The notes under the pieces: generated by a model
What the model saw: the letters and a program-made list of their open reading frames with translations, nothing else
Told to the model about the DNA's origin: nothing
The model's database searches: none
In this document: one piece after another, positions 43,311 through 53,238 of the stretch
How the letters are laid out: each line of letters begins with the position of its first letter
How positions within the stretch are numbered: position 1 is the first letter of the stretch
Origin: a bacterium
GTDB taxonomy: Bacteria; Verrucomicrobiota; Verrucomicrobiia; Limisphaerales; UBA11358
Direction of reading: 5' to 3'
Assembly (NCBI GenBank): GCA_021817945.1
Contig: JAKAFL010000007.1
Coordinates: 1-64,000 of the forward strand
Length of the DNA stretch: 64,000 bases
Made by a program: the position numbers and the translations under genes

Positions 43311-43597
43311 GTAAGTTTTTACTCTTCGTTAATTTTCTGTGAATTCTTCCAGAAAGGGTGGAACCGCAGTTCAACTGCCACCCTGATGCAAACCCGCTGT
43401 TAGTTGTTGCAAAAACCTCCTTCGGCCTCTTACTCCCTTGCATGTTGGCCTAATCCATTAATCAACCTCGCATCTTACACGGCTACTCAAATAAAAGCCT
43501 AATGAGAATGATGGTCCGAGTTGTTGACTGAAAATCATGAATCCAACTCCAATGATGAAAAAGGCCCATGCTGATTTCGTGGATGGAGGGTCAATTC
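43311..43597. other. Intergenic stretch, nothing recognised
   Basis: AT-rich sequence upstream of the small basic protein. No RNA gene or convincing reading frame is seen; short frames here have no family character. Confidence 0.5.
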
Positions 43598-43758
43598 AAC
43601 CCGAAAAGCGAAATTCAAAAGGCCAATCTGGCTCAATGTAGGCGCAAACTCATTGGAAAAATCCCACCAGACCGCTTTGGGTATGGCGAGATTTTTCCAA
43701 TGAGTTTGCGCTCCAACATCTTGCCGCATCTTGGCCCTTTCAATTCGCTTTTCGGGTT
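43598..43758. repeat. Family A palindromic repeat, copy A5
   Basis: Outer ends AACCCGAAAAGCGAA and TTCGCTTTTCGGGTT are perfect inverted repeats. Inner arms CTCATTGGAAAAAT and ATTTTTCCAATGAG pair perfectly; compared with A2 both arms have changed (CTTTGG to CATTGG, CCAAAG to CCAATG), preserving the stem. It stands alone in an AT-rich gap. Confidence 0.9.
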
Positions 43759-44229
43759 GAAGGGTTTTTAACTTTTGATCTTACCCTAACCATTTGATTG
43801 CAAGTAAAATATGCAAAACTGTCTAAACGGCCCTTGTAGCCCGGTCTGCGGCATGGGATTTGACTTTTCCGAATGGGTTCTGCCTGTACAGCCTGGAATA
43901 TCTGGCCGTGAAAACCAAGGCGGTATGGAAATATAAAAATTAAGAAAAACTTTGCATGCAGGCGCGATTCTAATGGGAGGCTTTGCGTGCCGTAGAATAC
44001 CTTTTAAAAGTTATTTGGAGACGGGAATGACCCGGTTTTGCACATCCAAGTGGGACCGGGGTGCGCCAAGGTTTCTGCAGGCTTCTTCGCAAGGCCAAAA
44101 TCCCCAACTGCATAACCCTTTCTATTTTTCAGACAGGTTTTAATGCTGGCCTCTGGGGGCGGAATCCAATTTTTTAATTTTCGTTGGCCTGATTCCCTGC
44201 AATATCCACGTCTCAGAAATCCCAACTGG
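43759..44229. other. AT-rich intergenic stretch, nothing recognised
   Basis: About 470 bp between repeat A5 and the 3' end of the nucleoside-hydrolase-like gene. Codon pattern and frames do not support a gene, and no tRNA-like fold was spotted. Confidence 0.5.
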
Positions 44230-45294
44230 CTATGGGTCAGTTACAGGATTTGAATGGCTGGCGCCCGACTCCATGGAAATGTGGTGATCTGAAACCTTTG
44301 CATAAAAGTCTTCAAGCGTAAGTCGCACATCCAGACGGGTATAAACCCTGATTTTACGGCCCGCCGGGTTTTCCTGGTATCCGCCCCCATCATTTATTTT
44401 TGGGGCGGACATCAATACATATTGGCTTGATGATGCATCTGGCTCCCATGGCGATTGCAATGCTGTCAGAAGAACCAATGGACTGTCTCCCAATATGTAG
44501 GTCTCGCCGAGTGAGCCATTGGCTTTATTCCTGATTCGATCCAGGCTTGCCAAAAGAAAAGTTCCAAGGCTCCCTTGACCTGCGATTTTGGACCTCAATT
44601 CAGCGTACGAAACCAGAACCTGGCGGTAGGCGCTTCTTGGAACCTGCCATAGTGGAATATCGGAAACATTAAAAATGACCTTGGCCGCCTTCGGATCAAT
44701 TCCCAAATTATACTCCAATCTGGATTGTCCGGGAGGGGGGAGGCCCAATCCGGCATACTCACCACCCCCTATCCAGATGAGTTGCACCCTGTGGGCGATC
44801 CTGGGTTCCATCAAATAGGCGCTGGCTATGTCCGTTAACCCGGCGCCGCAGGCGATATAGAGTGGTTCGGTCGTGTCCGAACGCATGGCTTCGCGCACGA
44901 TCAATTTCGCTCCGTCGCTGGCTTCCGGGGTTTCCAAGTCTCGGAGCGGGGAATCCGCCCCCCTGCAAACAGTTTCCATTCTGTCAAGGCCCATGGATTT
45001 TAATAAATTCGTCACCACCTCGCAGGAGTAGTCCGCAGTGCCGGGAGCACCGAAAAAGCCGTTTTTATAATTGATTGAGCCAATGATTCCGCGAATATCC
45101 ATTGAGGGGGAAAGCAGATGATGAGCCAGGGCAAACAGTCCGTCGGGGTCCCCGCCAAAATCGTTGTCTATAATAAGGCGGGAACGAACAGCGACATGGG
45201 TTTTGCTTGGAATGCTTTGTGCAAAAGCTGCAATGGGGACTAATGAATTAAAAAGCAGCCCGTTGAGAAAAAGGAATACAACCCATTTGATCAT
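44230..45294 (-). CDS. Secreted nucleoside hydrolase-like protein (IUNH fold)
   Basis: About 354 residues from the ATG at 45294, which starts a clear signal peptide (MIKWVVFLFLNGLLFNSLV, ending AFAQS). Near the mature N-terminus is RLIIDNDFGGDPDGLFALAH, the calcium/ribose-binding Asp cluster of inosine-uridine nucleoside hydrolases (usual form D-x-D-x-x-x-D-D). The final Asp position is Gly here (DPDG), a difference that could weaken metal binding. Other family-like segments are LYIACGAGLTDIASA (the G-P-L-T-N-x-A region) and QLIWIGGGEY. It would act outside the cytoplasm, perhaps on nucleosides or another N- or O-glycoside. A start at 45321 is open but adds only nine residues. It lies downstream of the SGNH esterase gene on the same strand. 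Confidence 0.75.
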   Translation of the reverse strand: MIKWVVFLFLNGLLFNSLVPIAAFAQSIPSKTHVAVRSRLIIDNDFGGDPDGLFALAHHLLSPSMDIRGIIGSINYKNGFFGAPGTADYSCEVVTNLLKSMGLDRMETVCRGADSPLRDLETPEASDGAKLIVREAMRSDTTEPLYIACGAGLTDIASAYLMEPRIAHRVQLIWIGGGEYAGLGLPPPGQSRLEYNLGIDPKAAKVIFNVSDIPLWQVPRSAYRQVLVSYAELRSKIAGQGSLGTFLLASLDRIRNKANGSLGETYILGDSPLVLLTALQSPWEPDASSSQYVLMSAPKINDGGGYQENPAGRKIRVYTRLDVRLTLEDFYAKVSDHHISMESGASHSNPVTDP

Positions 45295-45450
45295 CGCAAT
45301 GGCTGGTGGCGGGTTTTGCATAAGAAACGCGTTTCTGATTGGGCGGGTTGTGTTTGGCTTATCTTTAAAGGCTTCAATTGGCCGTTGCCAAAAAATAATT
45401 TGAAGGCGTGATGCTCCCTGTTTTCCATGTTCAAATGAGGGCCGGAGGCC

Positions 45451-46194
45451 TCAGGGATGTTTCAGGTAAGGCCGCAAGGCTGGGTCTGCCTCGGGTAATT
45501 CCTGCATCACCAGTTGCGCCATGGCCTTTGCGCCACGGCCATTAAAATGAGTTGAATCGCCGGGCTTGTTGGCCATTTCCAGACTCCTTTTCGGTCCCAG
45601 CGCCTGCACCATTTTAAAACTTGAGGCATGCAGGTCAATGACCGGGACATGGTCTTGCGTCCCCACCGCCAGCATGGCTTTGGCATATGGCTCAAGCGCG
45701 TCTTTTAATTGCCCATCCGTGCTGAATGTTCGGCGCACCATGGGGGTTACAAGTATGGGCACAGCCCCGGCAGCCCGCGATTCGCTGATGTACTGGTGAA
45801 GGTAGGTCTGGTAATCCGTGGCGGCATCAGTCGCTTCAGGTTTCCCTGGCGCATGGGAATCGTTATGCCCAAATTGAATCAATACCACGTCGGGATGCTC
45901 TGCCAGCGCCTTTTTCCAAAGTCCCTCGCGTATGAATGTCTTGGTGCTTCTTCCTGATCGAGCCAGGTTGATCACCTGAACATGGTCGTCGAAATATCCC
46001 TGGATGAATTGACCCCAACCCCGCTGGGCCCCGTTCGTGGGATAATTGCACACGGTGGAATCACCTATGATGACCAATCGCAGGGGATGTCCCGTTTGTA
46101 CCGTTTGTTCTGTTTCCAAACCCAACGCGGACATCACAAAAAAAATCAAAAATGGACAAACAATCGCAATCCGTCTCCAACTGGCATTTTTCAT
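45451..46194 (-). CDS. SGNH hydrolase, rhamnogalacturonan acetylesterase-like
   Basis: 247 residues from the ATG at 46194, which opens a signal peptide (MKNASWRRIAIVCPFLIFFV). The four SGNH blocks are visible: GDSTVCNY (nucleophile Ser), GWGQFIQGYF with RSGRSTKTF (Gly block), IQFGHNDSH (Asn) and GDSTHFNGRGA (Asp and His). This order and spacing match the rhamnogalacturonan acetylesterase group (CE12), which removes acetyl groups from pectin or related glycans. The frame is open to 46434, but the extra 80 residues look non-coding. The enzyme and the neighbouring nucleosidase-like protein are both predicted to be exported and form a small hydrolase cluster. Confidence 0.85.
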   Translation of the reverse strand: MKNASWRRIAIVCPFLIFFVMSALGLETEQTVQTGHPLRLVIIGDSTVCNYPTNGAQRGWGQFIQGYFDDHVQVINLARSGRSTKTFIREGLWKKALAEHPDVVLIQFGHNDSHAPGKPEATDAATDYQTYLHQYISESRAAGAVPILVTPMVRRTFSTDGQLKDALEPYAKAMLAVGTQDHVPVIDLHASSFKMVQALGPKRSLEMANKPGDSTHFNGRGAKAMAQLVMQELPEADPALRPYLKHP

Positions 46195-46565
46195 CAAACA
46201 AGAGTCCTTACAATTTGGTTTTGAGGCAATGTTTTTAATCATTGCAAGCTTTGGTCTTTTCCTGGCCGGGTTGGCTTGATTAAGGCAAATAGGTGCCCAT
46301 GTCACCGCGGTCAAAGTGCAGTCCGGATTTTGCAAATATTGTCCTTCGGAAATGAAAATTGGGTTGCTTGAATTCATCAGCGCACTTTGTGCCGGCTCAT
46401 AAAAACCGTGTAAACCTTGGCTGCCGGGCCGCATTTGGATCTCCTCTCCTACCGGGATAAAATAAAAGAAATGAAATCCCTCCCCAGGCCTGGGGGTCTT
46501 CGGTGGATGGGAAAATGTTAGTTGATAAAGGGTTATGATATAAATAGGAAATGCTTATTTATATC
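46195..46565. other. Intergenic stretch upstream of the SGNH esterase
   Basis: AT-rich region between divergent genes. No gene or RNA recognised. It contains a G/C palindrome CCCAGGCCTGGG near 46485-46497. Confidence 0.4.
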
Positions 46566-46594
46566 TTGAAATGTCCGGCGCCTTTTGCTAGAAT
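46566..46594 (+). promoter_or_regulatory. Putative sigma-70 promoter of the 2058-residue exoprotein
   Basis: TTGAAA (46566-46571), 17-bp spacer, TAGAAT (46589-46594): five of six consensus matches in each box. Transcription would start near 46601, leaving a leader of about 150 nt with two hairpins (TGTCCG/CGGACA at 46629-46643; CCCCGGATTC/GAATTCGGGG at 46688-46721). An AGGA lies 8 nt before the ATG at 46754. Confidence 0.6.
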
Positions 46595-46753
46595 GGACAG
46601 TATTCAGTACTCAGATTGGCGAACCGGATGTCCGATGCGGACACAATGTTTACGGCCGTGGCAGGGGATGGCGTTCAGAAGTGGAAACCCCGGATTCCTC
46701 GCGCTACGTCAGAATTCGGGGCACCTCTTTGAAAAAATCCATTAGGACAAAAT

Positions 46754-49700
46754 ATGAGGAACCAAAAATATCTCTTCGTTGTCGGACTTTTTCTGGTTTT
46801 TTCCATAAAGGCATATTCGCAAAATATTTTCATAGGCACCAATAGTCCGGGCCAGGAAACAAATTTCAGCTTTTCCATTTCGTCCGCGGCGACCAATTTC
46901 TCCCTGGTCCTGTCAAACAATGCCACTGCCTATTCCTTTTTGTTGTTGAAAGCGGGCGGCACACCCACGGATTCCAATTTCGACTATGCCTCCGAGTTGG
47001 TCGGCCAAACCAACCAGATTAACCTGGAAATTCCTGAATGTGTTCCTGGCACCTATGGGTTGCTGGTGTCAACCCCAGCCGGTTCCGGTAGGCAGGCTTT
47101 TAATTTTGAGCTGAATACAAACGTGGCGGGTTTGCGTTCGGCGGCAAGCCCCGTTTCCAAGCCGCTCGTCTTTACGACCACCGGGACTCTCACAAACACC
47201 GGATCAGGAGCATGGCAGTATTTTCAGGTTTATTTTCCTTCCAACCTGCCTACCGGTTGGAGGGTGGTTTTGAGTTCCACCAATGTGGCCACGCCAGGTC
47301 TTTACATCAGGCGCGGACAACTGCCCAACGCTGGGTCCTATGACAAGGCGGTGGGGCCGGGTGCGCCAGTTGACACAATCATCTTTACCAGCACTGAGGC
47401 GACAAATTCCACCTACTTCGTCGGTGTTTACCTGCCCGGGGGAACCTCCAGCGTCGCTTCCTACACCTTAAGTGCGGAACTCGCCTCCATCACCACGCTG
47501 ACCTGGGACCCCGGCACCACGGAAGCCGGCACCCAGGTTTTTGCCAACCAAAGCCAGTCCGGCGGGGATTATTATTTTTCGATCACCACCGCCAATACCA
47601 TGGACCTTGTCTGGAGAACGGCGCTGAATGTTTTCAGCAACGAAGCCGATTTGTACATGTCCCAGGGTTCCCTGCCTTCCACCACCTCCTACTCCTACTC
47701 GTCCACACGTGTGGGTTCTGACGGTTTTGTCCTGGCACAAGGGCCTCAATTTCAGCCGGGTCAAAATTGGTTCATTCTCGTTCACGCCACCCCTGGAGCC
47801 AAATGGAACCTGGTTACCGGCGAGGCTTACGTCCAGCAATTGCCAAATCTGGCTTCCGATGGCAGCAGTGGTGCCACCGCCACAATGGGCGCTGAAGGGA
47901 TGTACTACTTCAAAACCACCATTTCCAGCAACACACTGGCTTGGAGGCTTTGGTTGAATGGCTTGCCCAATCTGATTTATGTCAGGCAAATGGCGGCCCC
48001 GGACCCGTACGGAACCTCAACCTATGACCTGGTGCAACCCGGTCAAATGCTGGTTGTGCCCACCTACCTCAATGTCGGCAATCAATATTTTGTGGGAGTG
48101 TCTGGAAATCCCGGACTGGTTTTTTCTTTGGATTCCCGCCAGCAAGCTGTCACTCCCATGTCCTTTGGTTCAATTTCAAATCTCACCGTCACGGGTTATG
48201 GCTACACCACGTATGTGGTCCAAGTGCCCGTCCAGCAGATTGCATGGCAGGTAAATGTCGTCCCACTCTCCGGTAGCGCCAGCGTCGCGGTCCGACGGGA
48301 CAATGTCCCCAATGAATTTGTCAACGACGCCTTTTCTGAGCCTCCGTCAGGAGTGGATTCCAGCGTGGCCCTCGTTCCACCCACCCTTAGCAACGGAACC
48401 TTCTACCTGACGGTTTACGGAACAGGTCCCTACACGGTCAATGTGTTCAACGGCCAGCCTGTCATTACCCCGGTTCACTATGTGTTTCAAGTGACGAATG
48501 ATATCCCAAACCAGGTCGGCTGGCGCTATTATACCTTGACCAACACCGCCGATCAGTTGGGATCACTTGGCTGGGAACTGGACTTATCCAATCAACCGCC
48601 AGGCGCGGAGATTGCCATTCGCCGAAACGCAGTTCCAGGTGAGTGGAATTATCGAAACAATCCCTTTGATTCCTATTCCTCTTCTTCTCTTGGCTACGTG
48701 GATTTATCGAGCACACTTGGATTCCTTCAACAACCGAACCATCCTGCTGATGTGTGGTACATTGGTGTTTATTCGCCCGGCGCGGCGCTTGGAAAATTTT
48801 CCCTGGACGGCATTCAATTAACCGGCCCCGCCACGGCATTTGACAGTTCTTCCGGAACTTTCAGCGTCATAAACCAGCCGGTCGGCAAATTTGATTATTT
48901 TTCAGTGACGGTGCCGCCGGATGCGTTGGGATGGGATTTGCGGCTAACGAACGTGACCGGGAATCCGCAAATGTTCATCTGCTTGCAGCAATTGCCGCCT
49001 GGGAATGGCTATGGGTGGACTCCGGGCTACATGGCGGTGTGGCCGAATGATTACGACTGGGTGGTGGGGTATGACTGGACAGGGGAATATTATAACTTTG
49101 GAAATCAGGTCTCTTATGGTCAGGTATGGGCGGATGGCATGGGGAATCCGCTTGTGGCGGGCACGTATTATGTGGGGGTGTACAACTACACGGGGTCCAC
49201 TCCCCTGAGCTACACGGTGCTGAGCCATGGGATTGGTGGGAGCTACAGCATACCTGTCAACACCATGGACTTCAGCAACGGTGTGGCATCGGTGACTTCG
49301 CTTGGGCCGAGGCAGGCGGCCTACTACAAGGTGGTTGTGCCCACCAACGAGCCAAGCTGGAGAGTCGAGCTGGATACGAATATGGGAAATGCATTATTGG
49401 AGGTGCAGCTTAATTCGATACCTGATTCTGAGCCGTACAATTCTGCTCCTTATCATTTGTCGGGCGGGCGGGTCATGAACAGGGTGGGCGACCAGCAGTA
49501 CTTGATGATGCCTGCGGCTGGGCAGAGCAATATTGTGGCGGGGGCCTATTATTTTGCGGTGGTGAGCGAGGGTGTGAACCCGGTGAGTTCGACGATAGGG
49601 AGCAACACAACGAGTTGCACACTGATCAGTGCCGGGCCGATTGTCGAGACGAACCTTGGGGTGGTGGACCCGACCGGGGTGACGGATTTGGTGGTGACGA

Positions 49701-52700
49701 ATGCGCGAAGTCTCGCCGGTCAATTTGGAGTTTACTCGTTTACGGTGCCTGCAAACACGCTTGCGTTGGAGGTGTATTTGACCAATACGACAGGGAGTCC
49801 GAACATGGAATTGAGGGCGGACAGCCAGTTGCCCGGGGGTTCGGATGGGTATGGCTGGGATGGCGGGGCAGGTGGCCAGTGGAGCAGTGGGACGTTGATC
49901 AATATAGCCAGCCCTGCGGCCACGAATTACACGCTGATGGTGCAGGCGCAGCAGGGTGGAGGCGATGCGAGCTACGTGGTGCATGTGCATGCGATTGGGC
50001 CGCTGGCAGTGGCTTTTGACAACGGGGCTGCGACGGTGACCAATCAGGCGGACAATGTGTGGCAGTATTTTACGGTGACAGTGCCGCCGGATGCCCTGGG
50101 ATGGGATTTGCGGCTCACGAACGTAACCGGGAATCCGCAAATGTTTATTTGCTTGAGCAACCCGCCGCCTGGGAATGGCTATGGATGGACTCCGGGCTAC
50201 ATGGCGGTGTGGCCGAATGATTACGACTGGGGTGTGGGGTTTGACTGGACAGGGGAATATTATAACTTTGGAAATCAGGTCTCTTATGGTCAGGTATGGG
50301 CGGATGGCATGGGGAATCCGCTTGTGGCGGGCACGTATTATGTGGGGGTGTACAACTACACGGGGTCCACTCCCCTGAGCTACACGGTGCTGAGCCATGG
50401 GATTGGTGGGAGCTACAGCATACCTGTCAACACCATGGACTTCAGCAACGGTGTGGCATCGGTGACTTCGCTTGGGCCGAGGCAGGCGGCCTACTACAAG
50501 GTGGTTGTGCCCACCAACGAGGTGAGTTGGATGGTTGGGATCTCCAACATTACCGGTGAATCCATGATGCTGATTCAGCGCGGTGCGCTGCCTGATTCTG
50601 AGTCGTACAATTCAGCTTCTTATTATTTGTCCGGCGGGAGGGTCATGCAAAAAGCTGGTAACGAGCAGTACTTGCTGCTTCCGACATCCGGTTCCAGTAA
50701 CGTTGTGTCTGGAACCTACTATATCGCCGTGGTCAGCCAGGGAATGAACCCGGGTAGTTCCGTCATCGGGACGAATTTTTCCGGGTTCACCCTTTTCAGC
50801 CAGGGTTCCGAGGATGTGACAAATTTTGGAGCAATCGGGCCGGCGGATTTGTTGCAAACGAACTCCATTCAGGGAGGGCAGAATGTGTTGGACCAGTTTT
50901 CCATCAATCCTGGAACACAGGCCGTTGAGGTCCGCCTGGACAATGTGACAGGATATCCATACATGACACTCAATACAGGCTCCAACGTGGTGGCGCCTTA
51001 TTTTAGCTACGGATATGATGGCGGGGTGGGCGCAGCCTGGAGTTCCCCCACCTTGATCACGTTGCCAAATCCTGTGGCAACAAATTATTCCCTCACGATT
51101 CAGGCGGGGCAGGGAAATAGCTTGATCCCCGACGCTGACTTTACAGTGCACATTCGAAATATGCCTGTGCCACCACTGGCTTTTGATCCAAGCCTGAATA
51201 GCGGTGGTTTTTCAAATGTTGCCAATGGAACCTTATTGAGCGGCCAGAGCGCCTATTATCAGGTTGCCATTCCGTCTATTTTAAACGGGCAGGCGGTGAT
51301 CGGCTGGAAATTGAGCGTCACCCAGACCTCGGGAACAGCCAATATTCGCGTCCGTCCCGGGGCCTTACCGGATAATCCTTATGACGGAACTTCGCCGTTT
51401 CATACGAGTCAGGCCATCATCGTTCCCTCCTATCTTACACCTGGGACATGGTATGTGGAGGTCCAAGGCTCGGGTATCACTTCCTACACTTTAACGAGTT
51501 CCGCCCTTCAACTTGCCCGCCCTCCCTGGATCATGCCTGCAGTGGGCGCTTCAGTCACCACCACGGGGCTGCCTTCGTCAGGGCCGCTTTTTGCGGACAC
51601 GGGTGTGGATACGAATGGCCTGCCGCTCACGGGCACGCAAAACGACCAGGGACTGGACCTGGCCCAGGGCCAGTTTGATTACTATGCCATTGTGGTCCCT
51701 GCCGGCAATTCGGGCATCCTCAGGACACGCCTCGATGCCATCAGCGGCAATCCCAATCTTTACATCCGCGCAGGGGCCGCGCCCACCTTGAGCCATTATT
51801 TGTCTGGGTCTTATGGACCAACTCTTTACGATCGCTCCTTGAGCGCCAGCGGCGGCAGCGAATATGGCAACTGGGTGCCTTTGGATGGGCGTTTTGAAAC
51901 CGGTCTCACCAGTGGGATATGGTACCTGGCAGTGCAAGCCAGTGGAAATTCCAATGTCCGCTACCGATTGCGGATGGATACCGGCATGATCACCAACCTC
52001 TCATTGAATGATGGTATGGCGACCAACCAGCAGATGGTCGCTGGTGATTGGCTTTATTATGCGTTTCAAATCCCTACCAATGCCCCGGTGAATTGGAATG
52101 TGACATTCAACGTTCAATTGGGAAGTGTGGTCATGTATGTGCGTGACCGTGTCCCGCCCGGCCAGGCCACCACCGTGACGGACTATCGTGATTGGAGCAG
52201 CGACAATAAAAACCACGGGCCCTATTTGTCCTTTGGCTCGCCAGGAACTTATACCTTGAACTGTCCCCCCATCCGACCTGGATTTACGTATTATCTCGGA
52301 TTCAGGGCCGTTAATGATTCAACCTTTTCCATCAGTGCCAATACCAACGGCGGCTATATTAATTACACCAACACCATTCCTTTTTATGGCGGCTACTTCT
52401 CGAACACCATCCCTGGCGGAGGTTTGTTGAAATTCCGCGTGGATGTTCCAGATAATGCGGACCGGTGGCTCAGTTATTCCACCAATTCAAGCGCCGTTTG
52501 GTTGTACCTGGACCAGGGCAGCGCCCCGACCATGACCACGGCTGATGATTGGTACGCCGTTAATTATGGCGACACCGTTTTGAACGAATACCTTCAAACT
52601 CCCGGATATTGGCCCTGGCAGGCTGGCTATTCCTACTTTTTGGCCGTGACCAACTCCTCCACTTCACCCCAATCCTTCATCTTTGTGATGAATGGTGAGG

Positions 52701-52930
52701 GACCCGGATCAGGGCCTTTCGGGTTTTCAGGGGTGGCCCATCAACCCAATGGAAATATTTTGCTCACCATGAGCCTCGTTCCCGGCCAAAATTATGTGCT
52801 GCAAAGCTCCACCAACCTTGTCAATTGGACTTCCTTGGGAAGTTATTCGCCGGCTGTCCTGATCACCAACGTCCTTTCAATCAATCCCATCGGCGTTGCA
52901 GACCAGTTTTTCCGCCTGATGCAGCAGTGA
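46754..52930 (+). CDS. Large secreted protein with about 16 PPC-like beta-sandwich domains
   Basis: 2058 residues with a signal peptide (MRNQKYLFVVGLFLVFSIKA, cleavage near YSQ). The mature part is a chain of about 16 domains of 110-130 residues with the recurring pattern YYxVxVP...W.V.L...G...L.VR.G..P...Y...GtYYVGV, resembling bacterial pre-peptidase C-terminal (PPC) domains, which serve in adhesion or substrate binding. No catalytic motif was found. A three-domain block is duplicated with a 390-codon period (from about 48905 and 50075), including 280 bp of exact identity. The C-terminus (YVLQSSTNLVNWTSLGSY ending FFRLMQQ) is the terminal module common in Limisphaerales exoproteins and is also seen in the giant subtilase. 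Likely a surface adhesin or matrix protein. Confidence 0.75.
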   Translation: MRNQKYLFVVGLFLVFSIKAYSQNIFIGTNSPGQETNFSFSISSAATNFSLVLSNNATAYSFLLLKAGGTPTDSNFDYASELVGQTNQINLEIPECVPGTYGLLVSTPAGSGRQAFNFELNTNVAGLRSAASPVSKPLVFTTTGTLTNTGSGAWQYFQVYFPSNLPTGWRVVLSSTNVATPGLYIRRGQLPNAGSYDKAVGPGAPVDTIIFTSTEATNSTYFVGVYLPGGTSSVASYTLSAELASITTLTWDPGTTEAGTQVFANQSQSGGDYYFSITTANTMDLVWRTALNVFSNEADLYMSQGSLPSTTSYSYSSTRVGSDGFVLAQGPQFQPGQNWFILVHATPGAKWNLVTGEAYVQQLPNLASDGSSGATATMGAEGMYYFKTTISSNTLAWRLWLNGLPNLIYVRQMAAPDPYGTSTYDLVQPGQMLVVPTYLNVGNQYFVGVSGNPGLVFSLDSRQQAVTPMSFGSISNLTVTGYGYTTYVVQVPVQQIAWQVNVVPLSGSASVAVRRDNVPNEFVNDAFSEPPSGVDSSVALVPPTLSNGTFYLTVYGTGPYTVNVFNGQPVITPVHYVFQVTNDIPNQVGWRYYTLTNTADQLGSLGWELDLSNQPPGAEIAIRRNAVPGEWNYRNNPFDSYSSSSLGYVDLSSTLGFLQQPNHPADVWYIGVYSPGAALGKFSLDGIQLTGPATAFDSSSGTFSVINQPVGKFDYFSVTVPPDALGWDLRLTNVTGNPQMFICLQQLPPGNGYGWTPGYMAVWPNDYDWVVGYDWTGEYYNFGNQVSYGQVWADGMGNPLVAGTYYVGVYNYTGSTPLSYTVLSHGIGGSYSIPVNTMDFSNGVASVTSLGPRQAAYYKVVVPTNEPSWRVELDTNMGNALLEVQLNSIPDSEPYNSAPYHLSGGRVMNRVGDQQYLMMPAAGQSNIVAGAYYFAVVSEGVNPVSSTIGSNTTSCTLISAGPIVETNLGVVDPTGVTDLVVTNARSLAGQFGVYSFTVPANTLALEVYLTNTTGSPNMELRADSQLPGGSDGYGWDGGAGGQWSSGTLINIASPAATNYTLMVQAQQGGGDASYVVHVHAIGPLAVAFDNGAATVTNQADNVWQYFTVTVPPDALGWDLRLTNVTGNPQMFICLSNPPPGNGYGWTPGYMAVWPNDYDWGVGFDWTGEYYNFGNQVSYGQVWADGMGNPLVAGTYYVGVYNYTGSTPLSYTVLSHGIGGSYSIPVNTMDFSNGVASVTSLGPRQAAYYKVVVPTNEVSWMVGISNITGESMMLIQRGALPDSESYNSASYYLSGGRVMQKAGNEQYLLLPTSGSSNVVSGTYYIAVVSQGMNPGSSVIGTNFSGFTLFSQGSEDVTNFGAIGPADLLQTNSIQGGQNVLDQFSINPGTQAVEVRLDNVTGYPYMTLNTGSNVVAPYFSYGYDGGVGAAWSSPTLITLPNPVATNYSLTIQAGQGNSLIPDADFTVHIRNMPVPPLAFDPSLNSGGFSNVANGTLLSGQSAYYQVAIPSILNGQAVIGWKLSVTQTSGTANIRVRPGALPDNPYDGTSPFHTSQAIIVPSYLTPGTWYVEVQGSGITSYTLTSSALQLARPPWIMPAVGASVTTTGLPSSGPLFADTGVDTNGLPLTGTQNDQGLDLAQGQFDYYAIVVPAGNSGILRTRLDAISGNPNLYIRAGAAPTLSHYLSGSYGPTLYDRSLSASGGSEYGNWVPLDGRFETGLTSGIWYLAVQASGNSNVRYRLRMDTGMITNLSLNDGMATNQQMVAGDWLYYAFQIPTNAPVNWNVTFNVQLGSVVMYVRDRVPPGQATTVTDYRDWSSDNKNHGPYLSFGSPGTYTLNCPPIRPGFTYYLGFRAVNDSTFSISANTNGGYINYTNTIPFYGGYFSNTIPGGGLLKFRVDVPDNADRWLSYSTNSSAVWLYLDQGSAPTMTTADDWYAVNYGDTVLNEYLQTPGYWPWQAGYSYFLAVTNSSTSPQSFIFVMNGEGPGSGPFGFSGVAHQPNGNILLTMSLVPGQNYVLQSSTNLVNWTSLGSYSPAVLITNVLSINPIGVADQFFRLMQQ
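48905..49351 (+). repeat. Internal duplication, copy 1
   Basis: Matches 50075-50521 in the same frame. Differences are confined to the first 170 bases; 49072-49351 is identical to 50242-50521 as read by eye. Confidence 0.95.
50075..50521 (+). repeat. Internal duplication, copy 2
   Basis: Second copy of 48905-49351, offset by exactly 1170 bp (390 codons), so it preserves the reading frame. Sequence on either side continues as a more diverged repeat of the same domain set. Confidence 0.95.
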
Positions 52931-53238
52931 TTGGTGTTCCTGGGCAACTTGGCGTGAATGAGCCATCGCGAAGCGGATGAGCCTTGTGAGACGGGAGCGT
53001 TTAGGGCGGGACCGTGTAAACCGGTCGGGTCAGCGGGTCGGCAATCTCTCGGCCCAAAAATCATGCTGTCTCGATGGAAAGAGGCTCCCAATATAAAAAG
53101 GGTTGCGGGCGCGGAGCGGTCGCACTGGGATAACAAACGATCTGCCTATTCGGTCTCCAACCCAGAGGGACGTCGCATTTAAACGCTGCGCTTCTGCAAA
53201 TATCCCCAGGCTGTGGCGCTTCCGATGCTTTATGCGGA
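52931..53238. other. Convergent intergenic region, nothing recognised
   Basis: About 310 bp between the exoprotein and the 3' end of oppD. No terminator with a convincing stem and T run, and no RNA gene, were found. Confidence 0.5.

Noticed and set aside
43759-44229. Searched for tRNA or small RNA genes in the longest gene-free AT-rich gap
   Set aside because: No cloverleaf-like arrangement or promoter-terminator pair was evident by eye; a covariance search could still find one.
46601-46753. Leader compared with cyclic-di-GMP and other riboswitch consensus sequences
   Set aside because: The conserved core bases of the classes I could recall are not present.
48905-50521. Considered as a CRISPR-like or VNTR array
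   Set aside because: Only two copies, in frame, within a long coding sequence and 1170 bp apart; it is a protein domain duplication.
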